Assembly: GCF_900143095.1 (NCBI RefSeq)
Contig: NZ_FRDA01000001.1
Span: forward strand, 124,001 to 188,000
DNA length: 64,000 nt
Direction: 5' to 3'
Source: Pseudomonas asturiensis
GTDB taxonomy: Bacteria > Pseudomonadota > Gammaproteobacteria > Pseudomonadales > Pseudomonadaceae
Shown: positions 9,138 to 18,143 of the stretch, in pieces
Numbering within the stretch: position 1 is the stretch's first letter
Layout of the letters: each line of letters starts with the position of its first letter
Program-made: the position numbers and the translations under genes
The notes under the pieces: model-generated
Database searches by the model: none
Told to the model about the DNA's origin: nothing
Seen by the model: only the letters and a program-made list of their open reading frames with translations

Positions 9138-9766
9138 CCCTGCGAGCTGCGAAGAAACGTCTGCGCAACGACAGCGCAGGCGGCATCAAGGACCTGCGTG
9201 ATATCAGCGTGCTGGTGATGCACCCGGATGACGAAGACGGTCGTAACCTGATCGCGCAGTTGCAGCGCATCGGCTGTCAGGTGCGCGTTCAATGGCCGAT
9301 TCCCGAACGCCTGCACAGCGAGGCCGATGTGATTGTGCTGGCGGTGTCGCCGGAAAGCCTGGCGACCAACACGCCCTGGCTGTTGCACAGCGCGACCCCG
9401 CCGATCATCCCGGTGATCGCCTATGAAAACCCGATCATCGTCGAGGCGCTGGTGCAGTTGAACGCCTGCTCGGTGATTCCCTCACCCGTGCGATCCTTCG
9501 GTTTGCTCACGGCCCTGACGATCACCCTGAGCCAGGCGCGCAAGACCCGCGAGCGCGAGAAGCACGTCAAGCGGCTCGAAGGGCGCATGGCCGTCATGCG
9601 CACCGTGCAGCAGGCAAAAATCATTCTGATGGAAACCAAGGGACTGTCGGAAATCGACGCCTACAACGCACTGCGTGACCAGGCCATGAGCAAGCGTGAA
9701 CCGGTGGAGAAAATCGCCGAGGCCCTGGTCAAGGCCCATGAGTTATTTCAACAAGCCTGTTCCTGA
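9134..9766 (+). CDS. AmiR-like ANTAR transcription antiterminator
   Basis: A 210-residue protein with a degenerate receiver-like N-terminal half (about 20-135, DISVLVMHPDDEDGRNL), a coiled-coil linker (ARKTREREKHVKRLEG) and a C-terminal ANTAR domain (about 147-205, MAVMRTVQQAKIILMETKGLSE, AYNALRDQAMSK). ANTAR proteins bind RNA and prevent formation of leader terminators. The start overlaps the amiC-like stop (ATGA), the arrangement of the AmiC-AmiR pair. The urtA leader with its attenuator, 1.6 kb away and divergent, is the most visible target. The amidase gene downstream is another possible target. Confidence 0.9.
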   Translation: MTLRAAKKRLRNDSAGGIKDLRDISVLVMHPDDEDGRNLIAQLQRIGCQVRVQWPIPERLHSEADVIVLAVSPESLATNTPWLLHSATPPIIPVIAYENPIIVEALVQLNACSVIPSPVRSFGLLTALTITLSQARKTREREKHVKRLEGRMAVMRTVQQAKIILMETKGLSEIDAYNALRDQAMSKREPVEKIAEALVKAHELFQQACS

Positions 9767-9895
9767 TTATCTCTGGAGTGTCAGGTCCATCCCTGATCCT
9801 CTTCTGCGTGGACGTTTGCCATACGCCCTTGACCGGCAGGTATGGAGCACCGCGTGGCGACCGGCATGGACAACGGCGTCCCCCGGAACGAGCTT

Positions 9896-9923
9896 GAGCC
9901 CGTGCACTCGGCACGGGCGGCTC
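9896..9923 (+). promoter_or_regulatory. hairpin upstream of amidase gene
   Basis: GCCCGTGC and GCACGGGC (9898-9905 and 9911-9918) form a perfect 8-bp stem around ACTCG, about 28 bases before the amidase start and 130 bases after the ANTAR gene. There is no U-run, so it is not a standard terminator. It may be a translational or processing element. Confidence 0.4.
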
Positions 9924-9945
9924 CTACCGTCATCTGGAGAACATC

Positions 9946-11481
9946 ATGTCCGTAAAACGCCCTGAAAAAGCCGACTTTCTGCTTGCTGCCCAAGACCATG
10001 GTTACGACCTGTCTGACAGCCAGATGCAGGCGTACCTGAACCTCGCCGATGAAACCCTGAACGCGTACGAAGCCATCGACACCTTGTACGCCGCCCACAT
10101 TGCCCAGCCGACACCGGTGCGCGAGCACAGCAAGCCCCACGATACCCAAAACCTGCATGCCGCCTGGTATGTGAAAACCCATATTGCCGGTGCTGCCGAG
10201 GGACCGCTGAAGGGCAAAACGGTGGTCATCAAAGACAATGTTTCGGTCGCAGGTGTGCCCATGGCCAACGGCTCGTTGAGCCTTGAAGGCTACGTGCCGT
10301 CCGAAGACGCCACGGTGGTCAAGCGCTTGCTGGCGGCCGGTGCGACGGTGGTCGGCAAATCCGTGTGCGAAGACCTGTGCTTCTCCGGTGCCAGCTTCAC
10401 CGCCGCCAGCGGTGCGGTGAAGAACCCCTGGGACATGACCCGCAACGCGGGCGGTTCATCCAGCGGCAGCGCCGTGCTGGTTTCGTTGGGCGAGGTCGAC
10501 ATGGCCATCGGTGGCGATCAGGGCGGGTCGATCCGCATGCCGTCGGCCTGGAGCGGCATCGTCGGCCACAAACCAACCTACAGCCTGGTGCCGTACACCG
10601 GAGCCTTTCCCATCGAACGCACCATCGACCACGTCGGGCCGATGGCCAACACGGTGCGTGACTGCGCGCTGATGCTGGACGTGATCGCCGGTGCCGACGG
10701 TCTGGACTCCCGCCAGAAAAATCCGCCAGCGGTCCATTGCCTCGCCACCCTGGATCAAGGCGTTGCCGGTTTGAAAATCGGTTTGCTGCGTGAAGGCTTC
10801 GCCATCCCTGGCATGTCCGAGCCGCAGGTGGATTCGTTGGTCAAAGCTGCCGTTGCCCAGCTGGAAGGCCTCGGTGCCATCGTCGGCGAAGCGAGCGCGC
10901 CGTGGCATTCAGGCGTAGCGCTGGACATGTGGAGCGTGATCGCTACCGACGGCGCTGCTTATCAGATGCTGCAAGGCAACGGCTACGGCATGAACGTGGA
11001 TGGGTATTACGATCCGGACATCATGAGTTACTACGGCGCCAAACGGCGCGAACACGCCAACTCGCTGTCCCACAGCGTGCGTGCTGTGGCGCTGACCGGT
11101 CACTACAGCCTGAGGAACCTGCATGGAGCCAGTTACGCCAAGGCCCGCATGCTGGTGCCAGAACTCACGCGCCAATACGACGAGGCCTTCAAGTCGTTCG
11201 ATGTGCTGGTGATGCCGACCATGCCCTTCGTGGCTACGCCACTGACCGCGCCGGATGCGCCCATCGAGGAGTACGTGCACAGCGCCCTCAATATGCTTGC
11301 CAACACGGCACCGTTCGACCTCACCGGGCACCCGGCGACGTCTATTCCTGCCGGGCTTGCCGAGGGTTTGCCTGTAGCGATGATGATTGTCGCGCCACGC
11401 TTTCAGGACGCGCTGGCGCTGCGTGTAGCGCAGGCTTACGAACAGATCAGGGGGGAGTTTCCCAAGCCGCCGCGTGCTTGA
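9946..11481 (+). CDS. amidase (amidase signature family)
   Basis: Amidase-signature hydrolase of 511 residues, converting amides to carboxylate and ammonia. The Ser-cisSer-Lys catalytic elements are visible: VVIKDN (Lys near 95), the Gly/Ser loop NAGGSSSGSAVLVSLGEV (near 170) and GGDQGGSIRMPSAWSG (nucleophile Ser near 193). A longer helical N-terminus (residues 1-65) resembles the nitrile-cluster amidases of Rhodococcus and P. chlororaphis. RBS is CTGGAGAACATC before the ATG. Its place after the AmiC/AmiR-like pair suggests amide-responsive nitrogen release. The physiological substrate is unknown. Confidence 0.88.
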   Translation: MSVKRPEKADFLLAAQDHGYDLSDSQMQAYLNLADETLNAYEAIDTLYAAHIAQPTPVREHSKPHDTQNLHAAWYVKTHIAGAAEGPLKGKTVVIKDNVSVAGVPMANGSLSLEGYVPSEDATVVKRLLAAGATVVGKSVCEDLCFSGASFTAASGAVKNPWDMTRNAGGSSSGSAVLVSLGEVDMAIGGDQGGSIRMPSAWSGIVGHKPTYSLVPYTGAFPIERTIDHVGPMANTVRDCALMLDVIAGADGLDSRQKNPPAVHCLATLDQGVAGLKIGLLREGFAIPGMSEPQVDSLVKAAVAQLEGLGAIVGEASAPWHSGVALDMWSVIATDGAAYQMLQGNGYGMNVDGYYDPDIMSYYGAKRREHANSLSHSVRAVALTGHYSLRNLHGASYAKARMLVPELTRQYDEAFKSFDVLVMPTMPFVATPLTAPDAPIEEYVHSALNMLANTAPFDLTGHPATSIPAGLAEGLPVAMMIVAPRFQDALALRVAQAYEQIRGEFPKPPRA

Positions 11482-11511
11482 ACGCATGCTTGAAACCGCT
11501 ACGCGCCAGCC

Positions 11512-11538
11512 AAACGCCCGGATACGTCCGGGCGTTTT
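11512..11538. terminator. bidirectional intrinsic terminator
   Basis: A perfect 11-bp stem AAACGCCCGGA / TCCGGGCGTTT with a TACG tetraloop and T/A runs on both flanks. It lies between the convergent amidase (plus) and cysteine hydrolase (minus) genes and should stop both. Confidence 0.88.
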
Positions 11539-11551
11539 CCCACCACGGGCC

Positions 11552-12097
11552 TCAGGCCGACAGGTAGCCGTCCACGGAGTTGACCGTGGCGTAGCCAAAC
11601 TCGAACGCGGCCATCATCGCCGCATGCACCTGGGCAGCAGGCGCATGCACGCCGTTATAGGTCAGGTCCAGCGTCGCGCAGGCGTCATGCAGCACCGTCA
11701 CCGGGTAACCCATGTCGGCCGCCGCGCGCACCACAGCGTCGATGCACATGTGGCTCATTGCGCCGATCACCACGACCTCCTCGACACCAAACGTTTCCAG
11801 CTGCTGCTTGAGCCCGGTTTCCCGGAACGCGTTGATATGCTTTTTGACGATAACCGGTTCGTTGCCGTGCGGAGCAACCGCTGGCTGGATCTCGGCTCCG
11901 CCGGACCCCTTGGTGAAGATCCCGGCACCTTCGGCGTCGGACTCATGGCGAACGTGGACAACCGGAACGCCATGACTTCTGGCGTGAGCGATCACCCGCA
12001 CAGCATTGGCGACCGCGGCTTCAATGCCGGTCAACGGCAGTTTGCCGGTGGGCAAGTATTCGTTCTGCAGGTCAACGACGATAAGGCCTTGTTTCAT
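11552..12097 (-). CDS. cysteine hydrolase (isochorismatase-like family)
   Basis: A 181-residue isochorismatase-fold hydrolase. The core begins MKQGLIVVDLQNEYLPTG (catalytic Asp in VVDLQN), continues with Lys in VIVKKHINAF near residue 94, and has the cis-peptide and nucleophile region GAMSHMCIDAVVRAAADMGY (Cys near 118). The start at 12097 is chosen because GGAG lies seven bases upstream; the open frame extends to 12334 but that part is not family-like and would overlap the divergent regulator. Nicotinamidase-like or N-carbamoyl hydrolysis is possible; the substrate is not evident. It is divergent from the GlxA-type regulator, its likely controller. Confidence 0.87.
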   Translation of the reverse strand: MKQGLIVVDLQNEYLPTGKLPLTGIEAAVANAVRVIAHARSHGVPVVHVRHESDAEGAGIFTKGSGGAEIQPAVAPHGNEPVIVKKHINAFRETGLKQQLETFGVEEVVVIGAMSHMCIDAVVRAAADMGYPVTVLHDACATLDLTYNGVHAPAAQVHAAMMAAFEFGYATVNSVDGYLSA

Positions 12098-12239
12098 GAG
12101 CTGTCTCCAATCAGATGATGAACCGGACATGGGTTTGCCAAGGACCCCATTGTTGCCAAACGCGGGATCATCCAACAGTGGCCTGAATGACATAATCCGA
12201 TAGAATCGGGCCAATCCCGCTCCCATCAGAGATAGATCG

Positions 12240-13268
12240 ATGCCTTCCATGCGCGTTGCTGTTCTGGCCTTTGACGGCGTCAGCCTGTTCCACCTGTCCG
12301 TGCCCGGTATCGTGCTGGGCAGCGTCGAGTCCACTGCGGGCGGGCTTGCCTACGAGGTCAGCTACTGCGCCGAGGTGCCGGGAATGGTGAGCTGCGATCA
12401 GGGCATAGGCATCGCCGTTACGCACGGACTTGAGCTGATGCAGGTGAGTGACGTCATCATCATTCCCGCATGGGGCGATGACCTTGAGCCTGCTTCTGCA
12501 CCGCTCGTGAAGGCGCTCCAACACGCCAATGCTCAAGGTAAACTGATTGTGGGGTTGTGCCTGGGCTCTTTCGCGCTCGGAGACGCTGGCCTGCTTGACG
12601 ACAGGGAAGCCACCACACACTGGGTGGCCCGCGACGTATTCGCTCGGCGCTTTCCCAAGGCACGTTTTCGACCCGATGTGCTGTACGTAAGCGCAGATAA
12701 CATCATGACCTCGGCCGGAACCATGGCTGCCGTCGATTGCTGCCTGCACCTGATACGTGAGCGTCACGGTGCTGACGCTGCAAACCGCGCGGCGAGACTG
12801 CTCGTGACGCCCCCGCACAGGCTGGGTGGTCAGGCGCAGTATGTTGAAAACCCTGTCCCCCAGTTGGCGACCGACACTCATCTGTCCGACGTGTTGGCCT
12901 GGGCGCGCCTCAATCTGGGCAACGATCTGTCGCTGGATGTTCTGGCTGAAAAGTCGCGAATGAGCAGACGTACGTTCACGCGTCGCTTCAAGGAAGCGAC
13001 CGGCAGTACGGTCTCCAACTGGCTGAACGCCGAGCGAGTGGCCAGAGCGCAGCAGTTACTGGAAACGACTGATCTGCCGGTTGAATCCATCGCGGGTGAA
13101 GCCGGATTCGGAACGCCGCTGTCCTTGCGACAACAGTTCAGCGCGCAGTTGGGGACCTCACCTTCGGATTATCGGCGGATGTTTTTTCGGGAGAAGGGTT
13201 CGGCAGAGAAAGTGAAGAGGGCGAGCAGCCAGTCGCAACGGCTCGCTGGCGCCTTCACTGATGACTAG
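12240..13268 (+). CDS. GlxA-family AraC-type transcriptional regulator
   Basis: A 342-residue regulator with an N-terminal DJ-1/PfpI-like domain (MRVAVLAFDGVSLFHLSVPG, GLCLGSFALGDAGLLDDREATTHW) and a C-terminal AraC HTH domain from about 220 (ARLNLGNDLSLDVLAEKSRMSRRTFTRRF, ETTDLPVESIAGEAGF). It is divergent from the cysteine hydrolase, which it may regulate; the 142-base gap between them is the likely operator region. The start could also be the ATG at 12249, since neither has a strong RBS. Confidence 0.9.
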   Translation: MPSMRVAVLAFDGVSLFHLSVPGIVLGSVESTAGGLAYEVSYCAEVPGMVSCDQGIGIAVTHGLELMQVSDVIIIPAWGDDLEPASAPLVKALQHANAQGKLIVGLCLGSFALGDAGLLDDREATTHWVARDVFARRFPKARFRPDVLYVSADNIMTSAGTMAAVDCCLHLIRERHGADAANRAARLLVTPPHRLGGQAQYVENPVPQLATDTHLSDVLAWARLNLGNDLSLDVLAEKSRMSRRTFTRRFKEATGSTVSNWLNAERVARAQQLLETTDLPVESIAGEAGFGTPLSLRQQFSAQLGTSPSDYRRMFFREKGSAEKVKRASSQSQRLAGAFTDD

Positions 13269-13365
13269 CCGTTTTCGGCACACATCTCCCAAACCCGACG
13301 CCACCGGAATGAAACTTGCGTGCCGTCACCCTTGTGACCTTGAAACGTATTAAGGGGCAAGGCCG

Positions 13366-14337
13366 ATGAACAACAATAATGTGGCGACACAGGCTGCACC
13401 TCACCTGCAGCATTTCCAGACCTGTGACATCGACGAGCACGGCCGCAATCTGGGCGGCTGGCAGGTTCGTTACGATCAATTGACGCCCGGAGGCTTTGAG
13501 GGCGAATTGACGGAATTCCGTTCGGATTGGCTGCAATTGGTCCGCGACCGCTCTAATCAGGCGCTCACGAAGAGTGGTATGGCCTGGAAGGGCGCTATCA
13601 CTTTCGCGTTGCCGTTGAGCGCTGCGGGGCCCGCGTTCTGCGCCGGGCATACGCTTCAAGCGCCGAGCATGATCGTGGCCCATGGCGAACATCTGCCGGA
13701 ATTGAGCACGCCGCTGCAACTGGATGCGGTGGGTGTGGCGATTGAAGAGGGCGCTTTGGCGCATGCGCTGGAACGCCAGGGCAGTCGTTTTGAAATTACC
13801 GATCTTCCCACGTGTTACCGTCTGGTCGGCTCCACTGTGCAAAAGAGGTTCGCGGCACTGTTCGATACGCTGTTGACCGGCGATCAGGCGTGCCTGGATA
13901 AGCTTGAGCACGATTCGATCCGGCGTGGCATCCGTGATGCGGTGATGTTGCAGGTGCTTGAGCTGGTCGCACCTGATCAGGCTCCGCCTCTCAATCCCAC
14001 GGCGCGCAAAAGGATGGTCGATCGGGCGCGTGACTACGTTCTGGCGCATCTGGACGAGCCTCTGTCGATCCTGGATGTGTGCAACCACATCGGCACCAGC
14101 CGTCGCAAGCTTCAGTACTGTTTTCAGGAAACGCTGGGTATCAACCCGGTTGCCTACCTGCGCACCCAGCGACTCAACGCGGTCAGGCGCGAACTGCGTG
14201 AGAGCAGCCGGATCGAACGTGTTCAGGTGGTGGCCGCGCGCTGGGGGTTCTGGCACTTGAGCCGGTTTTCCAGCGACTACCGGACATTGTTCGGTGAAAC
14301 CCCGTCGCAGACATTGCAGCGCACGCATCTTTGCTGA
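13366..14337 (+). CDS. AraC-family regulator, EutR-like
   Basis: A 323-residue protein with an N-terminal sensing region and a C-terminal AraC HTH domain from about 222 (VDRARDYVLAHLDEPLSILDVC, GTSRRKLQYCFQETLGINPVAYLR). It ends in the segment RWGFWHLSRFSSDYRTLFGE, which is typical of the EutR-like subgroup. The RBS is within AAGGGGCAAGGCCG. It precedes a MetA-type outer-membrane protein (69 bases) and an amidase on the same strand and is probably their activator. The inducer is unknown; an amine or amide is a guess from the enzyme downstream. Confidence 0.88.
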   Translation: MNNNNVATQAAPHLQHFQTCDIDEHGRNLGGWQVRYDQLTPGGFEGELTEFRSDWLQLVRDRSNQALTKSGMAWKGAITFALPLSAAGPAFCAGHTLQAPSMIVAHGEHLPELSTPLQLDAVGVAIEEGALAHALERQGSRFEITDLPTCYRLVGSTVQKRFAALFDTLLTGDQACLDKLEHDSIRRGIRDAVMLQVLELVAPDQAPPLNPTARKRMVDRARDYVLAHLDEPLSILDVCNHIGTSRRKLQYCFQETLGINPVAYLRTQRLNAVRRELRESSRIERVQVVAARWGFWHLSRFSSDYRTLFGETPSQTLQRTHLC

Positions 14338-14405
14338 AAACGGATAACGACGCGGCGCATAGCTCAATAGCATGACCCCATCACCTTCGCGGTCAGGGGC
14401 ATGCG

Positions 14406-15338
14406 ATGAGTCATAACAATAATTTCAGGATCAGACGCTTCACCTGCTTGACGCTCGGCTTGATGAGCCTTTGGAACACGGGGCAGGCCACTGAAAACGG
14501 GGCGCCTACCACCTCCTTTGGCGTCTACGACTTCGGCGCAGGCATCTCGCCTCCGTCTACCCCCGTGGGCACGCTGGGCATGCGGGTCGCGTTTTACTCA
14601 ACCAATGTGCAGAGAGACCGTCAGGGCCATTCGCTGGACAACCGTTTTTCCCTGGACGTCTTGTCCATTGGCGTTGGGTACTTTCGCATGACCGATTACC
14701 GGATGCTGGGCGCGCGTTTTGGCTACGGCGTGGCGGTGCCATTCTTTCAGATGGATGCCTCGTTTCGGGTTCAGACCCCTTCCGGCCCGCTGGACCTGAA
14801 GGCGGATCCTTTCAGGATGGCCGATATCTCGGTGTCACCGCTGATTCTTCAGTGGGATCTTTCTCCCAATCTGTTCGTGAACGCGCGCCTGCAGGTTCAG
14901 GCACCTACCGGCGACTACGACAAGAATCGCCCGATCTCGCCAGGCGTGAACCACTGGACGGTTTCTCCCACGTTCAACGCGACCTATATCACTGACAGCG
15001 GTTTTGAAGTGTCCAGCAGCTTTCAGACTGACTTTAATACGCGCAACCCCGCGACCGACTACCGGAACGGCGTCGAGTACCGGCACGAATTTGCCGTGGG
15101 CCAGCATGCAGGCCCTTTTACGTTGGGGCTGGGCGGGTTCTATTACCGGCAGTTTTCCGATGACGATGCGCCTGGGCTGGAAACGGGCAACCGCGCCAGA
15201 GTGGTCGCAGCGGGTCCCGCGATCAGCTACTTCAAGCCCGGCATGCCTGCCGCCTGGTTTCACATTTACAAGGAGTTCGGTGCGCGTAACCGCGCCGAGG
15301 GCTATACCGCGGCATTACGTGTGGGCCAAAGCTTCTAG
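14406..15338 (+). CDS. outer-membrane MetA-pathway/phenol degradation-type transporter
   Basis: A 310-residue predicted outer-membrane beta-barrel of the Phenol_MetA_deg family. A signal peptide precedes ATENGAPTTSFGVYDFGAG. The body alternates polar and aromatic strands (GVGYFRMTDYRM, SPLILQWDLSPNLFVNARLQVQ, EVSSSFQTDFNTRNPATDYRNG) and ends in GQSF, an aromatic terminus typical of barrels. Members often accompany catabolic operons as hydrophobic-substrate channels. It lies between the AraC regulator and an amidase, suggesting uptake of the amidase substrate. Confidence 0.82.
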   Translation: MSHNNNFRIRRFTCLTLGLMSLWNTGQATENGAPTTSFGVYDFGAGISPPSTPVGTLGMRVAFYSTNVQRDRQGHSLDNRFSLDVLSIGVGYFRMTDYRMLGARFGYGVAVPFFQMDASFRVQTPSGPLDLKADPFRMADISVSPLILQWDLSPNLFVNARLQVQAPTGDYDKNRPISPGVNHWTVSPTFNATYITDSGFEVSSSFQTDFNTRNPATDYRNGVEYRHEFAVGQHAGPFTLGLGGFYYRQFSDDDAPGLETGNRARVVAAGPAISYFKPGMPAAWFHIYKEFGARNRAEGYTAALRVGQSF

Positions 15339-15390
15339 GATGATGTGCATGAATTTTTCAGCCTGAATCCCAACCATCAGGAACCTTCGC

Positions 15391-16842
15391 ATGAAAGACA
15401 TTCAGACGTTGTTGAACGACGAGGACGGTACCGGTCTGGCCGAGTGGGTCAAGCGTGGAGAGGTTCAACCGATCGATTTGCTGGAGGGAGTGATCCGGCG
15501 CATCGAGCAGGTCGAGCCGCAGCTCAACGCGCTGGCCGAGCGGTTGTATGACGCGGCGCGCGCTGCAGCTCGGGATTTGGAGACGGTCGACGGTGTTTTC
15601 GCAGGGGTGCCGACGCTCATCAAGGACCTGTTTTCGCCGGTCGCCGGTGCCGTCATGAGCAATGGCTCGCTGTCGATGGGCGAGTTCCGCGCGACCTTTG
15701 ATTGTGAAGGGGTCAGTCGCTTGAGGCGCGCCGGCTGCGTGCTTGCCGGGACCACCACTGCACCGGAGTTCGGCACGTCCTATTCCACCGAGTCCACGCG
15801 CTTCGGCGCGACCCGCAACCCGTGGAACCTCGAGTACAGCGCCGGGGGCTCCAGTGGTGGCGCTGCGGCACTCGTCGCAGCGCGGGTGGTGCCCTTTGCC
15901 CACGGCAACGACGGCGGCGGTTCATTAAGGGTGCCTGCATCGTGCTGCGGCGTGTTCGGTTTCAAGCCCAGTCGGGGCCTGATGCCTTCTGGTCCGATGG
16001 TGGGCGAGGGCTGGGCGGGCATGAGCACCGCACACGCGATCACCCTGTCGGTACGCGACAGCGCCGCCTTGCTGGATGCCACGGCGGGCATGGATCTGGG
16101 CGCGCCGTACGCGGCGCCTGTTCAGGCCACCTCATATGCCAGCGCCGTGCAGCGTGACCCCAAACCCCTGCGCATTGCGTTGGTCGAGCAGTCAGGGACC
16201 TGGCCCACCTCGGTCGAGAGTCTTGCCGCCGTGCGCGAGGCGGCGCAGTTGTGCGACTCCCTCGGGCATCGGGTCGAACCGGTCAGTCTGCCCGTGGTGT
16301 TGCCCGAGTTTCTGGACCATGTGTTCACCATCATCGGCGCCAACACACGCAACCATGTCGACCTGCTGGGGCGTATGAGAGGCTTTGATGTTCGGGATGC
16401 TGAACTGGAAGCGCGCACACGCATTATTCTGCGTGACAAAGGCAACGTCAGCGGCGCGCAGTACACCGCCGCCGTCGAATGGATTCACGCCCTGGGTCGG
16501 CAACTGGCGGTCTTCATGCAGGACTACGATGTGATTCTGTCGCCGGTTCTGACACGTGAGCCGGTGCGCATTGGCGAGCTTGTCGTCGCGGATGTCAGCA
16601 CCCGCCTGGATGAAGTGATCGAGCGCTCTCACCGCTACTCGCCTTTTGCGGCGTTGTTCAATGCCAGCGGGCAGCCGGCCATGTCGGTGCCGCTGTCGTG
16701 GGGCGCAACAGGTCTGCCCTTGGGCGCGCACTTTGCCGGACGGTTTGGCGAAGAAAGCCTGCTGCTGGCGCTCGCCGCGCAACTGGAGCGGGCACAGCCC
16801 TGGCGCGGACGCGTGCCGCTGGTCAACGCCCGTTGCCTATGA
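15391..16842 (+). CDS. amidase (amidase signature family, NylA-like)
   Basis: A 483-residue amidase-signature enzyme. It has Lys in GVPTLIKDLF near residue 75, the loop YSAGGSSGGAAALVAA near residue 150, and GNDGGGSLRVPASCCG with the nucleophile Ser near 178. The layout (SNGSLSMG after the Lys motif) resembles 6-aminohexanoate-cyclic-dimer hydrolase type amidases, but the substrate cannot be read from sequence. Its RBS is AGGAA six bases before the ATG. It follows the barrel protein by 52 bases and is likely in its operon. It converges with cyoD. Confidence 0.88.
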   Translation: MKDIQTLLNDEDGTGLAEWVKRGEVQPIDLLEGVIRRIEQVEPQLNALAERLYDAARAAARDLETVDGVFAGVPTLIKDLFSPVAGAVMSNGSLSMGEFRATFDCEGVSRLRRAGCVLAGTTTAPEFGTSYSTESTRFGATRNPWNLEYSAGGSSGGAAALVAARVVPFAHGNDGGGSLRVPASCCGVFGFKPSRGLMPSGPMVGEGWAGMSTAHAITLSVRDSAALLDATAGMDLGAPYAAPVQATSYASAVQRDPKPLRIALVEQSGTWPTSVESLAAVREAAQLCDSLGHRVEPVSLPVVLPEFLDHVFTIIGANTRNHVDLLGRMRGFDVRDAELEARTRIILRDKGNVSGAQYTAAVEWIHALGRQLAVFMQDYDVILSPVLTREPVRIGELVVADVSTRLDEVIERSHRYSPFAALFNASGQPAMSVPLSWGATGLPLGAHFAGRFGEESLLLALAAQLERAQPWRGRVPLVNARCL

Positions 16843-16907
16843 CAGCGGGATGCCGAACTCATGAGTGCGGCCGCCACTTGAGCCGGTGACTTCAACAGGC
16901 GGCCGTG

Positions 16908-17246
16908 TCAATGAGCAAGCATGTTGTGATGAATGCTGAACATGATCCACAGCGTCAGTCCGACCAGCAGCACGATGATGACGGTTGAGAATATCAACGC
17001 CCGCAGGTTCCAGCGTTGCTCGACCGCGGTGTCCAGATGCAGGAAGAATTTCAGGTGGACGACGACCTGAATCATGCCGGTCAGCACCACCAGCCAGAGC
17101 GTGGTCATACGTGGCAGCGCCGGGTACATCGCCATCAGGAAAGGAATGAGCGTCAGCACCACCGAGAGGATGAAGCCGACCATGTAGGACCGGCTGCTGC
17201 CATGGCTGGTGCCGGCAGTGCTGCGCACAGGGCTTTGCGAATACAT
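16908..17246 (-). CDS. cyoD: cytochrome o ubiquinol oxidase subunit IV
   Basis: A 112-residue CyoD-like membrane protein with three hydrophobic spans: SYMVGFILSVVLTLIPFLMA, LWLVVLTGMIQVVVHLKFFL and FSTVIIVLLVGLTLWIMFSI. The HLKFFLHLD motif is characteristic. It assists assembly of the bo3 quinol oxidase. It is the last gene of the cluster here; no cyoE (heme O synthase) follows, because the next gene is a convergent amidase. Heme O would have to be made by a cyoE elsewhere. Confidence 0.92.
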   Translation of the reverse strand: MYSQSPVRSTAGTSHGSSRSYMVGFILSVVLTLIPFLMAMYPALPRMTTLWLVVLTGMIQVVVHLKFFLHLDTAVEQRWNLRALIFSTVIIVLLVGLTLWIMFSIHHNMLAH

Positions 17247-17247
17247 A

Positions 17248-17862
17248 TCAGATGACCCCCAGAATGTAGACGACGGTGAATACGCAGATCCAGACCACGT
17301 CCAGAAAATGCCAGAACAGGCTCAGGCAACTGAGCCGCGTCGCGTGTACGGTGGTCAGCCCGCGCGCGTTGACCTGCCACATCAGCACGGCCATCCACAC
17401 CAGTCCCGTCAGCACGTGCGCACCGTGGGTGCCGACCAGGGTGAAGAACGCGGTGAGGAACGCGCTACGGTCCGGTCCGTGGCCATTCTGGATCAGGTGA
17501 TGAAATTCATTGATCTCCATGGCAATGAAGGCGCTGCCCAGCAGGAATGTCACCCCTAGCCAGCGCAGCACGCTGGCGCGGTCGTCACGGTTCATGGCGA
17601 GCATGGCGTAGCCATAGGTAATACTGCTGAACAGCAGCAGCATGGTTTCGGTGAGTACGTAAGGCAGCTCGAAAATATCGACCGCAGAAGGCCCGCCCGC
17701 GACGCTGTCGCGCAACACTGCATACGCTGCGAACAGGGTCGCGAACAGGATGCAGTCGGTCATCAGGTAGATCCAGAAGCCGAAGACCGACATCGATCCC
17801 GAGTCTTCGTGGCCTTGTTCTTCGGTGTGGGCGATGCCCTTGTCGATCACGATATTAGACAT
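17248..17862 (-). CDS. cyoC: cytochrome o ubiquinol oxidase subunit III
   Basis: CyoC of 204 residues, with five predicted membrane spans ([21 protein letters not shown] at the start, then [71 protein letters not shown]). It begins two bases after the stop of the cyoB tail and ends one base before cyoD, a tight operon. It looks intact. Confidence 0.94.
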   Translation of the reverse strand: MSNIVIDKGIAHTEEQGHEDSGSMSVFGFWIYLMTDCILFATLFAAYAVLRDSVAGGPSAVDIFELPYVLTETMLLLFSSITYGYAMLAMNRDDRASVLRWLGVTFLLGSAFIAMEINEFHHLIQNGHGPDRSAFLTAFFTLVGTHGAHVLTGLVWMAVLMWQVNARGLTTVHATRLSCLSLFWHFLDVVWICVFTVVYILGVI

Positions 17863-17864
17863 GC

Positions 17865-18140
17865 TCAGGCCTCTGCCAATGCTTTGAGGCGCGCCTGTTC
17901 GATCTCAGCCACCTCGCGTGCTGGAATGAAGTAGTCGATGTCATCGTTGTTACTGCGCATCACCATCGTGGTCACTGACGCGACCAGGCCCAATGCCGCC
18001 AGCCACCAGATGTGCCAGACCAGCGCGAAGCTTGCGATCAGTGCAAACAGGCTGATGATCAGCCCGGCAGGCGTATTGCGAGGCATATGAATGGCGCGGT
18101 AGTCGGTGTGGAGGAGCGTACTGACCCCGCGCTCTTTCAT
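17865..18140 (-). pseudogene. cyoB: C-terminal fragment of cyoB separated by an in-frame TGA
   Basis: This 91-codon stretch is the continuation of subunit I. It reads MKERG, then HTDYRAIHMPRN, a hydrophobic pair of spans (LFALIASFALVWHIWWLAAL, GLVASVTTMVM) and [16 protein letters not shown], matching the end of E. coli CyoB (YEEIHMPKN, AMIWHIWWLA, DYYVPVAEIE). It is in the same frame as the upstream ORF, only GGC and one TGA away. The TGA stands where CyoB has Trp in DAFWEMKEKG, so a single TGG-to-TGA change explains the split. There is no proper SD for independent translation of the ATG at 18140. Confidence 0.85.
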
Positions 18141-18143
18141 GCC

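Noticed and set aside
9896..9923. Attenuator for the amidase gene
   Set aside because: The stem is perfect but there is no U-run, so it is not a classical intrinsic terminator.
12098..12334. N-terminal extension of the cysteine hydrolase
   Set aside because: It overlaps the divergent regulator start, lacks family sequence, and the ATG at 12097 has a proper RBS.
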